The notes: a model not told the origin generated them from the sequence alone. Positions 38,167 to 48,779 are shown, counted from the first letter of the stretch. The stretch: 64,000 bases of DNA from Chroococcidiopsis sp. CCMEE 29 (GCF_023558375.1 NZ_CP083761.1:1291001-1355000), one strand, 5' to 3'. Made by a program: numbers and translations.

Positions 38167-38261
38167 CTAAATGTTCTCCTTAAATCCCCGGTTAATCGGT
38201 CGGGATACCGGATTTAATTGATATGGAAATAGATTTTACAGGGCAAATGGCAAAAAAGCAA

Positions 38262-38294
38262 TGAACCCAGCGATCAGCTTAACCACTGGGTTCA
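38262..38294 (-). terminator. Terminator downstream of asnS
   Basis: A perfect 9-bp stem, TGAACCCAG/CTGGGTTCA, with a 15-nt loop. On the minus strand it is followed by TTGCTTTTTTG. It lies about 80 bp after the asnS stop. Confidence 0.7.
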
Positions 38295-38374
38295 AAATGT
38301 AATTTGGCTCAAGACTTAAACTTTTTCTACGTGATCGCGTAAGTAGTCGATCAGCACATCAGTGTCCAATAATC

Positions 38375-39766
38375 CTAAAACTCCGCACTCAATGGTGTGC
38401 GGGGGAACGGAATCACATCGCGGATATTTCCCATTCCCGTCATAAACTGCACCAATCGCTCAAATCCCAAACCAAAGCCAGCATGAGGAACGGTACCATA
38501 ACGGCGCAAATCCAGATACCACCACAAATCTTCGGGATTCATCCCTTGGCTTTGAATCCGTCTTTCTAGTACATCCAGGCGTTCTTCCCGCTGGGAACCA
38601 CCAATAATTTCACCAATTTTGGGTGCGAGGATATCCATAGCGCGAACGGTTTTTTCGTCATCGTTCAGGCGCATGTAGAAAGCTTTAATTTCAACTGGGT
38701 AATCTGTAACGATGACTGGCTTTTTAAACAGCTGTTCCGCTAGGTAGCGTTCGTGTTCTGATTGTAAATCTAACCCCCATTTGACTGGATACTCAAAGAG
38801 TTGATCGGCTTTTTCTAAGAGGGCGATCGCCTCCGTATAAGTTATCCGCTCAAACTGATTGTTGATAATATTGTCAGCTGTTGCCAATACAGTCTGATCA
38901 ATCCGCTGATTGAAAAACTCCATATCTTCTGGACAAGTTTCCAACACAGATTTGAAGATGTGCTTTAGAAATGCCTCTGCTAAATCCATATCTCCTTGAA
39001 GATCGCAGAAAGCCATTTCTGGTTCTACCATCCAAAATTCTGCCAAGTGCCTTGAGGTATTAGAGTTTTCCGCACGGAAGGTAGGACCAAACGTGTAGAC
39101 GTTACTGAATGCCATTGCCATGACTTCAGCTTCCAACTGACCGCTAACTGTTAAGTATGCACGTCCGCCAAAAAAGTCTTTGCTATAATCTACTTCCCCT
39201 GCTTTCTTAAGAGGGACTTGCTTCAGATCCAAACTCGTCACTGTGAATAGTTCCCCAGCGCCTTCGCAGTCATTGGTGGTGATAATCGGCGCGTGCACCC
39301 ACAAAAAGCCGCGTTCCTGAAAGAACTGATGGATAGCGTTAGCACAGGCATTGCGTACCCGGAAAACTGCACCCAAGGAATTGGTTCGCGATCGCAAATG
39401 CCCAATTGTCCGTAAAAACTCAAACGAATGGCGTTTCTTTTGCAGGGGGTAAGTTGCGGGATCAGCCTCCCCGTAGACTTTCACCGTTTGAGCCTTCAAC
39501 TCTATTCGCTGCCCTTTACCTTGAGATGGTACCAACACGCCAGTAACTTCTACTGCAGCCCCTGTATTCACCTGTTTCAGCAATGCTTCATACTCTGGCA
39601 TTTCTGCATTCAACACCACTTGCAAGCTAGCCAGAGATGAGCCATCGTTGACTTCAATAAAAGCAAACCCTTTCAAATCACGTTTCGTTCGTACCCAACC
39701 TTGAATCATCAGCGACTCATCAGGCTGACCAGTTCGCAAAATATCTATAATACGTCGCTTTTCCAT
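38375..39766 (-). CDS. asnS: Asparaginyl-tRNA synthetase
   Basis: 463 residues, class II. The N-terminal OB-fold (about 15-105) has [19 protein letters not shown]. Motif 2 region is [22 protein letters not shown], and motif 3 is [12 protein letters not shown] near the end. Asn specificity is supported by the [17 protein letters not shown] segment. It charges tRNA-Asn. A heptamer repeat (39793-39828) lies in the leader between this gene and the next. Confidence 0.97.
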   Translation of the reverse strand: MEKRRIIDILRTGQPDESLMIQGWVRTKRDLKGFAFIEVNDGSSLASLQVVLNAEMPEYEALLKQVNTGAAVEVTGVLVPSQGKGQRIELKAQTVKVYGEADPATYPLQKKRHSFEFLRTIGHLRSRTNSLGAVFRVRNACANAIHQFFQERGFLWVHAPIITTNDCEGAGELFTVTSLDLKQVPLKKAGEVDYSKDFFGGRAYLTVSGQLEAEVMAMAFSNVYTFGPTFRAENSNTSRHLAEFWMVEPEMAFCDLQGDMDLAEAFLKHIFKSVLETCPEDMEFFNQRIDQTVLATADNIINNQFERITYTEAIALLEKADQLFEYPVKWGLDLQSEHERYLAEQLFKKPVIVTDYPVEIKAFYMRLNDDEKTVRAMDILAPKIGEIIGGSQREERLDVLERRIQSQGMNPEDLWWYLDLRRYGTVPHAGFGLGFERLVQFMTGMGNIRDVIPFPRTPLSAEF

Positions 39767-39792
39767 AGTAGCTAAGTAGTGAGTAAATTTTA

Positions 39793-39828
39793 TTCCCTAA
39801 CCCCTAATCCCTAACCCCTAACCCCTAG
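39793..39828. repeat. Heptamer tandem repeat (CCCCTAA type)
   Basis: CCCTAACCCCTAATCCCTAA and further units, ending at the TAG stop of the coiled-coil gene (39825). Confidence 0.7.
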
Positions 39829-40193
39829 TTAGCGCAGGACTTCAATATCCAGCCTACAACAACCCCTAAACCTCCAAAGCGGACAGCTTGCCAGAACGGT
39901 TCTTTGAGACTACCCCAGGAAAATAGCTGACTTTCTAAGTTAACTTCTATAACTTCTAGCTGCTGTTTGATTTGGTTTAACTCTGCCTGAAATTGAGATG
40001 ACTGGTTTTTATGTAGTTGTTGTTTGACCTGTTTTAAGCGCTGCTGAAGTTCTGCTTGACGCTGCTGATCTTGCTGCACTTGGGCATAACGCTGCTTGAG
40101 GGCAATCAGCGATCGCTCTACATCTGCAAGCGATCGTTCAAATTCATCTTCCGGTTGCCCATCTGGTTGAGGTGGCTGTTGAGGCGAGTGCAT
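39825..40193 (-). CDS. Coiled-coil protein with C-terminal membrane anchor, unknown
   Basis: 122 residues. Gln-rich coiled coil covers about residues 20-90 (VERSLIALKQRYAQVQQDQQ, then LKQVKQQLHKNQ). A hydrophobic C-terminus (FGGLGVVVGWILKS, about 106-119) could insert in the membrane as a tail anchor. The family is not recognised. It is divergent from the next gene. Confidence 0.6.
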   Translation of the reverse strand: MHSPQQPPQPDGQPEDEFERSLADVERSLIALKQRYAQVQQDQQRQAELQQRLKQVKQQLHKNQSSQFQAELNQIKQQLEVIEVNLESQLFSWGSLKEPFWQAVRFGGLGVVVGWILKSCAN

Positions 40194-40225
40194 TGAGGCT
40201 TGATAAAGTAGTGATTGAAACTAAT

Positions 40226-40525
40226 ATGCCCAACAGTATGCTTCAACCCAACGAACTTGTGAAAACTACCACCTTAAGCGAACTCAGCACCTTGGAACTT
40301 GCCCAAGCCCTGATGGAGCGTCTCAGCATCTCCCCTAACGATTGGCATCGGTTAAAGTCTAACCGCAAAGTTCGCGCCAACGAGCAAGTAGCAGCTGCCC
40401 TTGTTTTTCTGCTCAAGGATCAACCAGAGGAAGCTCTTCCAAGACTGCAACAGGCAGTTGGTTGGTTAGATAGATCTATTTCTGCACCGCCTTGTCCTAC
40501 TCACGGTCAAAAGAGTGGCGAGTGA
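40226..40525 (+). CDS. Small conserved cyanobacterial-type protein, unknown function
   Basis: 99 residues from ATG 40226 (MPNSMLQPNELVKTTTLSEL). It is all-helical in appearance, with LELAQALMERLSISPNDWHRLKSNRKVRANEQVAAALVFLL and a helical hairpin PEEALPRLQQAVGWLDRSI. The frame is open to 40172, but that start would overlap the divergent gene, so 40226 is preferred. I know of similar cyanobacterial proteins but not their role. Confidence 0.6.
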   Translation: MPNSMLQPNELVKTTTLSELSTLELAQALMERLSISPNDWHRLKSNRKVRANEQVAAALVFLLKDQPEEALPRLQQAVGWLDRSISAPPCPTHGQKSGE

Positions 40526-40551
40526 GAGGGGAACTGGTGTTTAGTATGTTT

Positions 40552-40582
40552 CTAACCCCTAACCCCTAATCCCTAATCCCTA
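40552..40582. repeat. Heptamer tandem repeat (CCCCTAA type)
   Basis: CTAACCCCTAACCCCTAATC and further units, ending at the stop codon of the anti-sigma-type gene (40580). Confidence 0.7.
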
Positions 40583-41029
40583 GTTAAGTAGAGGTAGTCG
40601 AAACCGATGATTTATTTGTTTGCCAAGCTTAAGTTGCGTACCTTCTACGTTCCAGTGAACCTGGTCAAAAATTTCGTGTAGAATACACATGCCGCGCCCG
40701 CTTTCTGACTCTAGAGGAGGTAAGTATTCAGTCGGATCAGCGTGGCATTTATAAGGGGGAGTAAAGCCGCATCCCTGATCCGAAATTACCCACCAATAGT
40801 GGTCATCTTCTAGGGAAAAACGGACTATGACAACTTTGCTGGGATCGAGATTGTTGCCATGCTTGGCGGCATTTACCAAGGCTTCTTGAAGTCCCAGCCG
40901 CAGTTCTGCATGCCATCTATATGGAACTTCTGCTAGCAGTAGATCTAATATTGGACAAAGGTAAAGCGTGGAAGCAAAACTAATTGTGCCCCAGTTACGC
41001 TTAACTGGACGCGGTGAGATAGTAATCAC
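40580..41029 (-). CDS. Anti-sigma-factor-type ATP-binding protein (RsbW-like)
   Basis: 149 residues. A single HATPase_c_2 fold has ELRLGLQEALVNAAKHGNNLDPSK (N box), WWVISDQGCGFTPP (G1) and ESGRGMCILHEIFDQVHW (G2). RsbW-like proteins phosphorylate anti-anti-sigma factors or bind sigma factors. The partner genes are not nearby. Confidence 0.85.
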   Translation of the reverse strand: MITISPRPVKRNWGTISFASTLYLCPILDLLLAEVPYRWHAELRLGLQEALVNAAKHGNNLDPSKVVIVRFSLEDDHYWWVISDQGCGFTPPYKCHADPTEYLPPLESESGRGMCILHEIFDQVHWNVEGTQLKLGKQINHRFRLPLLN

Positions 41030-41446
41030 TACAAAAACCCCGTAGCTTTCAGCTATAAAGACATCAGTTTGCCGATCGTATGACCTTAAAATCTGACAAT
41101 AGCTAGTCAGGTTTGAGTCAAACTTGCGTCTATCAAAAACTTATAGGAAGCATAAGGGAAAGTTCATTGCGATCTAGATTGAGGTTTACATTTTAAGCCG
41201 CCGGTCACGATCCCGATTGAGCAGTCAGCGGGTTGAATCAAGCTTTTAGTCTGCAAAAGCATAAAGCCTCAAGGGTATCTGACAACCTTATAAACTAAAC
41301 AGTCAAACTTGGTCAATTTGACTGTATATTCACGTGAATGTGAGTTTATCTAGCTAAAAAGTTGCAGCTGCTCTTTAATCTTAGCATCCCTGCTCGCCCA
41401 TATCCTAATTATTTATCCAAAGTAAAGATTGAAAGCAGCTCGCCCC
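41030..41446. other. Intergenic region between the anti-sigma-type gene and rlmD
   Basis: No gene is found. It contains a perfect hairpin, ACAGTCAAA/TTTGACTGT (41299-41325), which on the minus strand is followed by TTTAGTTTA and may be a weak rlmD terminator. It also contains the palindrome ATTCACGTGAAT (41328-41339). The rest shows nothing I can identify. Confidence 0.4.
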
Positions 41447-42886
41447 TCAACCCTCAACCCTTTCAAGGAAAGCGGCACACTCCACATGAGCAGTTTGAGG
41501 AAAGAAATCTGCAGGTTGTACCCTAGTTAAACGGTATTTCCCCCCTTGACAAAGTAGTTTTAGGTCGCGAGCAAGGGTAGCAGGTTTACAACTGACGTAA
41601 ACGATCCGACGGGACAAGGATTGCCGTAGGGTGTCGATGACGATGCGATCGCATCCCTTACGCGGTGGATCGAGCAGCACAATATCCGGCACAATTCCCA
41701 GTCGGGGCAGCAATTTCTCTACCTGCCCAACTTGAAATGTCACATTACTAATGCCATTGCTCTGGGCATTTAGCTGAGCTTGTTGCACAGCTTCTGGTTG
41801 TACCTCCAAACCAATTGCTTGCCCCACTCGCCGCGCCAATGGTAAGGTTAATGTCCCAATGCCACAGTAGGCATCAACTAGCATCTCATTTCCTTGCAGG
41901 TTCAACTGTTGCAAAATCACTTGCAACAACGCCTCGGCTGACTCTGTATAGACTTGGAAGAAAGTATCAGGACGCACCTGGAACTCAAGCCCAGCAAACT
42001 GCTCCAGTAAGTAAGCTTTCCCAGCTACACAGCGGGTTTCAGAGCCAAAAATGGCATTTGTGCGTTCAGGATTCCGATTCAGAGACACACCGACTAACTG
42101 AGGATAGTGGTTTAACCACTCCTGTGCTTGAGCTTCAATTTCCGGTATCCAATCTTTTACCACCAACGTCAGCAGCATTTCCCCAGTACGACGACCAATT
42201 CGCAGTGACAGGTGGCGTACTTGCCCTTTGTGACGCTGTTCTTCATACACTCTCCAACCCCTTTGCTGAATATCCCGCTTTACCTCTGCCAGTAGTGGAT
42301 TTAAGCGCGAGTCTTGGACTGGACATTGATTCAGGTTAATTAGCTGGTGACTTCCTTTTTGATAGTAACCAGCTTGAACTTGACTAATAGCTGATATACC
42401 CAGAGGATAGGTAGCTTTATTGCGATAGCCTAAGGAGTCAGGAGCGGCTAAAACTGGATCAACTGGAGGGTTACTAAATCCGCCAATACGTTCGAGGGCT
42501 TGGAGTACCTGATTTCGTTTTGCTGACAACTGATACTCATAAGAAATATGCTGCCACTGGCAACCACCACATTTATCAGCAACAATGCATCTGGGGCGAA
42601 TTCGATGGTCAGATGGTTCTAGCAGCTTTTGTAGCTTCCCGTAGGCGTATTGAGGTTTTACCCTCACTAGTCGAACTAAAGCGCGATCGCCCGGTACAGT
42701 ATCGGGTACAAACACCACGCGATCGCGCCAACGTCCCACTCCGTCACCATCATCATTCAAATTAGTAATGTCTACTTCAACTGTTTCACCCTGCTGCCAT
42801 TGGTCTGGAGTGCGATCGCCAAGCGTCCCCGCAGATGATTCGCTGTGATTGAGATCTGTAGAATTAGGCAACTGGGTAGCAGACAC
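41447..42886 (-). CDS. rlmD: 23S rRNA (uracil-C5)-methyltransferase, RlmD/RumA family
   Basis: 479 residues. The TRAM RNA-binding domain (about 30-90) has VEVDITNLNDDGDGVGRW. An iron-sulfur site (CIVADKCGGCQW plus NQCPVQD) is followed by the methyltransferase domain with MLVDAYCGIGTLTLPLA (SAM binding), LLDPPRKGCD and the catalytic region VSCKPATLARDL. It methylates uracil in rRNA. Which position cannot be read from sequence, and related RlmCD enzymes are possible. Confidence 0.92.
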   Translation of the reverse strand: MSATQLPNSTDLNHSESSAGTLGDRTPDQWQQGETVEVDITNLNDDGDGVGRWRDRVVFVPDTVPGDRALVRLVRVKPQYAYGKLQKLLEPSDHRIRPRCIVADKCGGCQWQHISYEYQLSAKRNQVLQALERIGGFSNPPVDPVLAAPDSLGYRNKATYPLGISAISQVQAGYYQKGSHQLINLNQCPVQDSRLNPLLAEVKRDIQQRGWRVYEEQRHKGQVRHLSLRIGRRTGEMLLTLVVKDWIPEIEAQAQEWLNHYPQLVGVSLNRNPERTNAIFGSETRCVAGKAYLLEQFAGLEFQVRPDTFFQVYTESAEALLQVILQQLNLQGNEMLVDAYCGIGTLTLPLARRVGQAIGLEVQPEAVQQAQLNAQSNGISNVTFQVGQVEKLLPRLGIVPDIVLLDPPRKGCDRIVIDTLRQSLSRRIVYVSCKPATLARDLKLLCQGGKYRLTRVQPADFFPQTAHVECAAFLERVEG

Positions 42887-42961
42887 AACTTTAATCTCCC
42901 TTTATTTGTGTACCACAGACTCGTTAAACTACAAATGATATTCTGACTCATTCCAATAGCT

Positions 42962-43447
42962 ATGAGCGTAGTTAGCCAAGTTATTCTCAATGCCGATGAT
43001 GAGCTTCGCTATCCCAGTACTGGCGAACTCAAGAACATTAAAGATTTTTTACAAACTGGTGAGCAGCGGATGCGGATTGCCGCTACGCTAGCTGAAAACG
43101 AGAAAAAGATTGTTCAGGAAGCCAGTAAGAAGTTATGGCAGAAACGCCCCGACTTTATTGCACCTGGTGGAAATGCCTATGGTGAACGCCAGCGGGCGCT
43201 GTGTCTACGCGACTATGGCTGGTACTTGCGTTTAATTACCTACGGAGTGCTTTCCGGCGACAAAGAACCAATTGAAAAGATTGGTCTAATTGGCGTGCGG
43301 GAAATGTATAACTCGCTAGGCGTTCCCGTTCCTGGTATGGTGGAATCGATCCGCTGCTTGAAGCAAGCCTCTCTCGGTTTACTCAGCCAAGAAGATGCAG
43401 CCGAAGCAGAGCCATACTTTGACTACATTATTCAAGCAATGTCCTAA
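42962..43447 (+). CDS. apcD: Allophycocyanin alpha-B subunit ApcD
   Basis: 161 residues, the exact family length. It is a terminal emitter in the phycobilisome core that passes energy to the photosystems. The bilin attachment Cys is at residue 81 ([13 protein letters not shown]). Other family parts are [35 protein letters not shown] and [23 protein letters not shown]. The sequence pattern, including YPSTGELK, fits ApcD better than ApcA. It is a lone gene with its own promoter region. Confidence 0.95.
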   Translation: MSVVSQVILNADDELRYPSTGELKNIKDFLQTGEQRMRIAATLAENEKKIVQEASKKLWQKRPDFIAPGGNAYGERQRALCLRDYGWYLRLITYGVLSGDKEPIEKIGLIGVREMYNSLGVPVPGMVESIRCLKQASLGLLSQEDAAEAEPYFDYIIQAMS

Positions 43448-43757
43448 TGTTTTTAGGGTTGCCAAAGTAGCGCTGAAATTTTTTAGGTTATATTCCCCAC
43501 GCTTGCTGGTGATTTTGGCAAATCTCCTGTCATGTTACTAAAAAACGTGGGGAAATTTTGTTGTCAGCCCAGGCTACCAACTTTGGATTTTGGATTGAGA
43601 AATCCTTAGCGAGAGGCAGTTTCAGTGTAGCGATTTGTAGCCAAGCTAAAGCGAAACGGTAGCAAAATCTCAACCTAGCTCTTGAGTGCGATTTTCTACA
43701 CTCTGGAGCAATCGCAAACCAGTTAAAATTAAGTCTCTGTCCTGTTGGTGCAATTTC
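43448..43757. other. Intergenic region between apcD and purL
   Basis: It holds arms TTCCCCACG (43493-43501) and CGTGGGGAA (43546-43554) enclosing 44 bases, which could form a long hairpin after apcD. Nothing else is recognised. Confidence 0.4.
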
Positions 43758-46178
43758 ATGTCAGTCTCTACATCTGCCCCTTTTTCCCCTGAAGAAATTG
43801 CCAGTGAAGGTTTGAAGCTGGAAGAGTATGAAGAAATTGTCCGACGGCTGGGGCGGCACCCCAATCAGGCCGAACTAGGAATGTTCGGGGTAATGTGGTC
43901 TGAGCATTGCTGTTACAAAAATTCTCGACCGTTGCTCAAACAATTTCCGACTACAGGCGATCGAATTCTTGTCGGTCCCGGAGAAAACGCAGGTGTAGTC
44001 GATTTAGGCGACGGGCTACGACTAGCTTTTAAAATTGAATCCCACAACCACCCTTCGGCGGTTGAACCATTCCAAGGAGCTGCCACAGGAGTGGGAGGCA
44101 TCCTACGGGATATCTTTACGATGGGAGCGCGTCCCATTGCCCTTTTGAACTCCCTACGCTTCGGTTCTTTGGAAGATGCTCGCACCAAGCGGCTATTTAA
44201 TGGTGTTGTCTCCGGCATAGCCCACTATGGTAACTGTGTCGGGGTACCTACAGTTGGCGGTGAGGTTTACTTTGACCCAGCTTATTCTGGCAATCCCCTA
44301 GTAAACGTGATGGCACTGGGATTGATGGAAACGGCAGAAATTGTCAAATCTGGGGCATCTGGAATTGGCAACCCAGTGCTTTATGTTGGTTCCACCACAG
44401 GACGGGATGGCATGGGAGGCGCTAGTTTTGCCAGTGCGGAACTCAGTGATGAGTCAGAACAAGACCGCCCAGCGGTGCAGGTGGGCGACCCCTTTTTAGA
44501 AAAGTCTTTAATTGAAGCTTGCCTAGAGGCATTCAAAACTGGGGCTGTAGTCGCTGCTCAAGATATGGGGGCAGCGGGGATCACCTGTTCCACATCGGAG
44601 ATGGCTGCTAAAGGCGGTGTTGGGATTGAGCTGGATTTAGATAAAATTCCAGTGCGGGAAACAGGGATGGTGCCCTATGAATACCTGCTTTCTGAATCTC
44701 AAGAGCGGATGCTGTTCGTTGCCCACAAAGGTAGGGAACAAGAGTTAATTCAGATTTTCCACCGCTGGGGACTGCATGCAGTGGTAGCTGGAACGGTAAT
44801 TGCTGAGCCAATCGTGCGAATTTTGTTCCGAGGTGAGATTGCAGCCGAAATCCCAGCTGAAGCTTTAGCAGAAAATACGCCACTTTATCACCGAGACTTA
44901 CTGGCTGAACCACCAGAGTATGCCCGTAAAGCTTGGGAGTGGACACCTGATTCTCTCCCTCCGAGCACAGTAGCTGGGATTGAAATCCAAGGCTTCCGTA
45001 CCTGGAATGAGATTCTGCTGACGCTGTTGGACACCCCAACCATTGCTTCTAAACGCTGGGTCTATCGCCAGTACGACCACCAGGTACAGAACAATACGAT
45101 TACTGTTCCCGGTGGTGCAGATGCAGCTGTAATCCGATTACGTCCAGACCCTGTAAGGGCGGGTTTATCAGACATACCTGCAGACAAACAAACAATTGGG
45201 TCAAACCCGCCCCTACCATTCCTCCCTACCAAAGGTGTTGCCGCAACAGTAGATTGTAATCCTCGTTACGTCTATCTCGACCCCTACGAAGGAGCCAAGG
45301 CAGTAGTAGCAGAAGCTGCCCGAAATCTTAGCTGTGTTGGTGCAGAACCTCTAGCAGTGACAGATAACCTTAATTTCGGTAGTCCAGAAAAACCTGTTGG
45401 TTACTGGCAGCTGGCAGAAGCTTGTAGAGGTTTAGCAGAAGCGTGCCAGGAATTAAACACCCCAGTCACAGGCGGTAATGTCTCCCTTTATAATGAAACT
45501 CTCGATCCGGCTGGTCAGCCTCAGCCCATCTATCCAACACCAGTTGTAGGCATGGTGGGGTTGATTCCTGACTTAACTCGTGTCTGTGGTCAAGCTTGGC
45601 AAGCAGAGGGAGATTTAATTTATCTTCTAGGATTGCCGATAAAATCCAAAATCACATTGGGTGGTTCGGAGTATTTAGCAACCATTCACGGCACAGTTGC
45701 AGGTAGACCGCCACAAGTGGATTTTAACTTGGAGCGTCGTGTCCAGGCTGCTTGCCGCGAAGGGATTCGTCAAGGTTGGATACGTTCAGCTCACGATTGT
45801 GCTGAGGGGGGAATGGCGATCGCACTTGCAGAAGCATGTATTAGCAGTCAGCTAGGAGCGGAAATTAACTTAGGGCTGACTTCAGCCGAGCTGGAAAAGC
45901 AATCATTCCGCTGGGATTGCATTCTTTTTGCTGAGGGTGGAGCCAGGATTCTAGTTTCCGTTTCGCCAGCACAGCAAGTCCTTTGGGAATCTTATTTAAC
46001 ACAGCATCTGGGAACTGACTGGCAAAAAATTGGTCAAGTTGGAAGTGCCGACACATTTTTACGGGTTTTTACGGCTGATAGCCAACCCTTAATAGACGCT
46101 AGGATCGAATTGATGAGCGATGGCTTCTTCAACGCTATCGAACGGCGTTTAACCGTACCAGTCACTATATCCAGTTAG
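43758..46178 (+). CDS. purL: Phosphoribosylformylglycinamidine synthase II (PurL)
   Basis: 806 residues from ATG 43758 ([14 protein letters not shown]). It performs the fourth step of purine synthesis with PurS and PurQ. The catalytic His motif is [17 protein letters not shown]. Others are [40 protein letters not shown]-like [21 protein letters not shown] and [15 protein letters not shown]. An extra segment of about 22 residues (466-487; [20 protein letters not shown]) lies before [11 protein letters not shown]. It is encoded by a palindromic repeat and is not usual in the family. The upstream extension to 43686 does not match PurL. Confidence 0.95.
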   Translation: MSVSTSAPFSPEEIASEGLKLEEYEEIVRRLGRHPNQAELGMFGVMWSEHCCYKNSRPLLKQFPTTGDRILVGPGENAGVVDLGDGLRLAFKIESHNHPSAVEPFQGAATGVGGILRDIFTMGARPIALLNSLRFGSLEDARTKRLFNGVVSGIAHYGNCVGVPTVGGEVYFDPAYSGNPLVNVMALGLMETAEIVKSGASGIGNPVLYVGSTTGRDGMGGASFASAELSDESEQDRPAVQVGDPFLEKSLIEACLEAFKTGAVVAAQDMGAAGITCSTSEMAAKGGVGIELDLDKIPVRETGMVPYEYLLSESQERMLFVAHKGREQELIQIFHRWGLHAVVAGTVIAEPIVRILFRGEIAAEIPAEALAENTPLYHRDLLAEPPEYARKAWEWTPDSLPPSTVAGIEIQGFRTWNEILLTLLDTPTIASKRWVYRQYDHQVQNNTITVPGGADAAVIRLRPDPVRAGLSDIPADKQTIGSNPPLPFLPTKGVAATVDCNPRYVYLDPYEGAKAVVAEAARNLSCVGAEPLAVTDNLNFGSPEKPVGYWQLAEACRGLAEACQELNTPVTGGNVSLYNETLDPAGQPQPIYPTPVVGMVGLIPDLTRVCGQAWQAEGDLIYLLGLPIKSKITLGGSEYLATIHGTVAGRPPQVDFNLERRVQAACREGIRQGWIRSAHDCAEGGMAIALAEACISSQLGAEINLGLTSAELEKQSFRWDCILFAEGGARILVSVSPAQQVLWESYLTQHLGTDWQKIGQVGSADTFLRVFTADSQPLIDARIELMSDGFFNAIERRLTVPVTISS
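45153..45216. repeat. 64-bp palindromic interspersed repeat, copy 4, inside purL
   Basis: The left arm is GTAAGGGCGGGTTTATC and the right arm GGTCAAACCCGCCCCTAC. It is translated in frame in purL. Length and arms match the copy at 12038, which is also inside a gene. Confidence 0.85.
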
Positions 46179-46349
46179 CTTGCCAAAATTGTTCACCGAG
46201 AATCAGTGCCCTAGGGGGGCATTATTACGATACTGTTGTAAGTAGAATAGTTAACAATTTATTAAGCATCCGTTAATGCTATCTGAATTCATCAATTCAG
46301 AAGTATAGCCACTACTGACTCAAACCCTGCTCAGGAGCAAAGCCGTAGC

Positions 46350-47846
46350 ATGATCCCCTACAATCCCCCCACCGAAAATCTGAAGGATGAAGGTATAAAA
46401 ATGAATGAAGAATTAATTCATCCTTCCGACAAGCCAGAGGAAGCCTGTGGTGTTTTTGGTGTCTATGCACCAGGGGAAGACGTTGCCAAACTGACCTACT
46501 TTGGCTTATATGCCCTTCAGCACCGAGGGCAGGAGTCAGCTGGGATTGCCACGTTTGATGGAGAAAAAATTCACCTGCATAAAGAAATGGGGCTAGTGTC
46601 CCAGGTCTTTAATGAGTCAAACTTGAATCAGTTGCCGGGCAGCATAGCTGTGGGTCACACTCGTTACTCAACCACAGGCTCCAGCCGTGTCGTCAATGCT
46701 CAGCCCGCTGTAGTCGAAACTCGCTTAGGCTCTTTGGCTTTAGCTCATAACGGTAATTTAGTCAATACCGCCCAACTGCGTGAGGAACTGCTCCAGCGTC
46801 AATATAACTTAATCACTTCCACAGATTCCGAATTAATTGCCTTTGCGATCGCCGAAGAAATTAATGCTGGCAAACAATGGTTGGAGGGAGCAATTTCTGC
46901 TTTTCAACGCTGCCAAGGAGCTTTTAGTCTAGTGATTGGCGTCCCAGAAGGTGTCATGGGTGTACGTGACCCCAACGGCATTCGTCCCTTAGTCATTGGC
47001 ACCGTGGGTAGTAACCCCTATCGCTATGTCCTTGCCTCTGAAACCTGTGGTCTAGATATCATTGGTGCTGATTACTTACGGGATGTAGAACCGGGAGAGA
47101 TGGTTTGGATCACTGAGGAAGGATTAGCCTCCTTTCACTGGGCGCAACAACCCCAGCGTAAGCTCTGTATTTTTGAAATGATTTACTTTGCTCGACCTGA
47201 TAGCGTTATGCATAGTGAGAGCCTTTATAGCTACAGGCTACGGCTAGGACGGCAGCTGGCTATAGAATCTCCGGCTGATGCCGATATTGTGATTGGTGTT
47301 CCCGATTCTGGTGTGCCAGCTGCCATTGGCTTTTCCCAAGCCTCCGGTATTCCCTATGCTGAAGGACTGATTAAAAATCGCTACGTAGGTCGCACCTTTA
47401 TTCAGCCGACTCAAACAATGCGGGAATCAGGTATCCGCATGAAACTTAATCCCCTCAAAGATGTGCTGGCTGGGAAACGAGTCGTGATTGTAGATGACTC
47501 AATTGTCCGGGGTACGACCAGCCGCAAACTTGTGCAAGCACTCCGAGATGCTGGAGCGCTTGAGGTGCATATGCGCGTGTCCTCTCCGCCAGTAACTCAT
47601 CCCTGCTTCTATGGCATCGACACTGATAGCCAAGATCAGCTAATTGCTGCTACGAAGTCAGTGGCAGAGATTGCTGAGCAAATTGAGGTAGACTCTCTCG
47701 CCTATCTTAGCCATCAAGGAATGTTGAAAGCGACTCAAGAAGACCCTAATAGTTTTTGCTCCGCCTGTTTTACAGGAGATTACCCGGTACCAATTCCTGA
47801 GACGGTTAAGCGTTCTAAATTGATTCTAGAGCGGTCAGTGGTTTGA
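46350..47846 (+). CDS. purF: Amidophosphoribosyltransferase (PurF)
   Basis: 498 residues. It starts purine synthesis by converting PRPP and glutamine to phosphoribosylamine. A short N-terminal propeptide precedes the nucleophile Cys of the glutaminase domain (EEACGVFGVY). RYSTTGSS and SLALAHNGNLVN follow. The phosphoribosyltransferase domain has VVIVDDSIVRGTTSRKLV. Cysteines in PCFYGID and SFCSACFTGDYP fit the iron-sulfur type of enzyme. It follows purL by 171 bp on the same strand. The second ATG at 46401 is an alternative start. Confidence 0.96.
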   Translation: MIPYNPPTENLKDEGIKMNEELIHPSDKPEEACGVFGVYAPGEDVAKLTYFGLYALQHRGQESAGIATFDGEKIHLHKEMGLVSQVFNESNLNQLPGSIAVGHTRYSTTGSSRVVNAQPAVVETRLGSLALAHNGNLVNTAQLREELLQRQYNLITSTDSELIAFAIAEEINAGKQWLEGAISAFQRCQGAFSLVIGVPEGVMGVRDPNGIRPLVIGTVGSNPYRYVLASETCGLDIIGADYLRDVEPGEMVWITEEGLASFHWAQQPQRKLCIFEMIYFARPDSVMHSESLYSYRLRLGRQLAIESPADADIVIGVPDSGVPAAIGFSQASGIPYAEGLIKNRYVGRTFIQPTQTMRESGIRMKLNPLKDVLAGKRVVIVDDSIVRGTTSRKLVQALRDAGALEVHMRVSSPPVTHPCFYGIDTDSQDQLIAATKSVAEIAEQIEVDSLAYLSHQGMLKATQEDPNSFCSACFTGDYPVPIPETVKRSKLILERSVV

Positions 47847-47852
47847 TCAAGA

Positions 47853-47881
47853 AAGGGGTCAGGGGTTAGGGGTCAAGGGGG
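47853..47881. repeat. Heptamer-like repeat after purF
   Basis: AAGGGGTCAGGGGTTAGGGG and related units, 7 bp after the purF stop. It is a looser member of the CCCCTAA family. Confidence 0.5.
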
Positions 47882-47962
47882 TACACAAAGATCCTCATTA
47901 AATCCCCCATTTATGAGTAGAGATTTCCCTGACCCCGCTTAAATCCTGCCGGTGCCAAAAGC

Positions 47963-48574
47963 TTAACCCAACTGGATGGAACCTAGATATTTTGTTAAGT
48001 AAGGGGAGAAAACCTCATAAATCAGTGTTAGCGGCTTTCTGTGATGCCAGAACAGGTAGTGGCGACCCCAAAATGGACCTGGCTGTTCAAAAGCTGACTC
48101 TAAAGCAGAGGAGTTACCGTAATGAATCCCCTGTACATCCCGATACAACTCTGTGCGTAGGCGAGTCAAGCTAGCCCAAATCGGCAAAGCCCGATTCTGC
48201 AAATACTCATCCACATGGCTAGCTTCCCACCAGGATGCAGCATAAGCCAATCGTTGACCGGATAGAGTACGAAGCCACACCTGCCGCCTTAGTCTTGGTC
48301 CTGGTACGGCTTGAATTAGCTCCGGGGCACCGTCTAAGTCCATACCAATCAAAGACATATCAATAACATCCACTTCCGTTGGTTCACCTGTTAGCAGTTG
48401 CAGATGCCGTGTAGGAGATCCGTCTCCTAGGATTAGCAGTTGCCAAGCAGGTGCTAGCTGAGTGTGAGGCAAACCTTTTTGAACGATTTCTTCGCCCCCT
48501 TGCCAAAGTGGTGTGAGGCAGTGCCAAGCTTTTGGCAGCGTCAAGTTGTTTGCCGGTTTAATAATTACAGTCAA
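47963..48574 (-). CDS. Chorismate lyase-like protein (DUF98), probably plastoquinone synthesis
   Basis: 203 residues. The DUF98 pattern is visible: WQLLILGDGSPTRHLQLLTGEP, PELIQAVPGPRLRRQVWLRT, GQRLAYAASWWEASHVDEYL and ALPIWASLTRLRTELYRDVQGIHYG. In Synechocystis the DUF98 protein converts chorismate to 4-hydroxybenzoate for plastoquinone. The start appears to be a TTG at 48574, as no ATG is near. Confidence 0.85.
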   Translation of the reverse strand: MTVIIKPANNLTLPKAWHCLTPLWQGGEEIVQKGLPHTQLAPAWQLLILGDGSPTRHLQLLTGEPTEVDVIDMSLIGMDLDGAPELIQAVPGPRLRRQVWLRTLSGQRLAYAASWWEASHVDEYLQNRALPIWASLTRLRTELYRDVQGIHYGNSSALESAFEQPGPFWGRHYLFWHHRKPLTLIYEVFSPYLTKYLGSIQLG

Positions 48575-48697
48575 TATTCTTTACAAAAGTTCATTTACCT
48601 CCAATCATAAACAATTAGGTGTCAAAAACCTATTGCTCTGCAGGGGATTAAATTGGTTAAAACTGATAATTAATCGCTCCAAGCGGAGGGAGGTAAA

Positions 48698-48779
48698 TGC
48701 GGATGGCGAGACTCGAACTCGCAAGGCGTAAGCCACACGCCCCTCAAACGTGCGTGTCTACCAGTTCCACCACATCCGC
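48698..48779 (-). tRNA. trnL-GAG: tRNA-Leu (anticodon GAG)
   Basis: 82 nt, class II with a long variable arm. The acceptor stem is GCGGATG/CATCCGC, the discriminator A, the D arm GGTGGAACTGGTAGACAC, and the anticodon stem CACGT/GCGTG with loop TTGAGGG (GAG at 48745-48743). The TpsiC arm is GCGAG-TTCGAGT-CTCGC. Confidence 0.95.

Noticed and set aside
43686-43757. Extended N-terminus of PurL from 43686
   Set aside because: The extra 24 residues ([14 protein letters not shown]...) do not resemble PurL. The family start fits ATG 43758.
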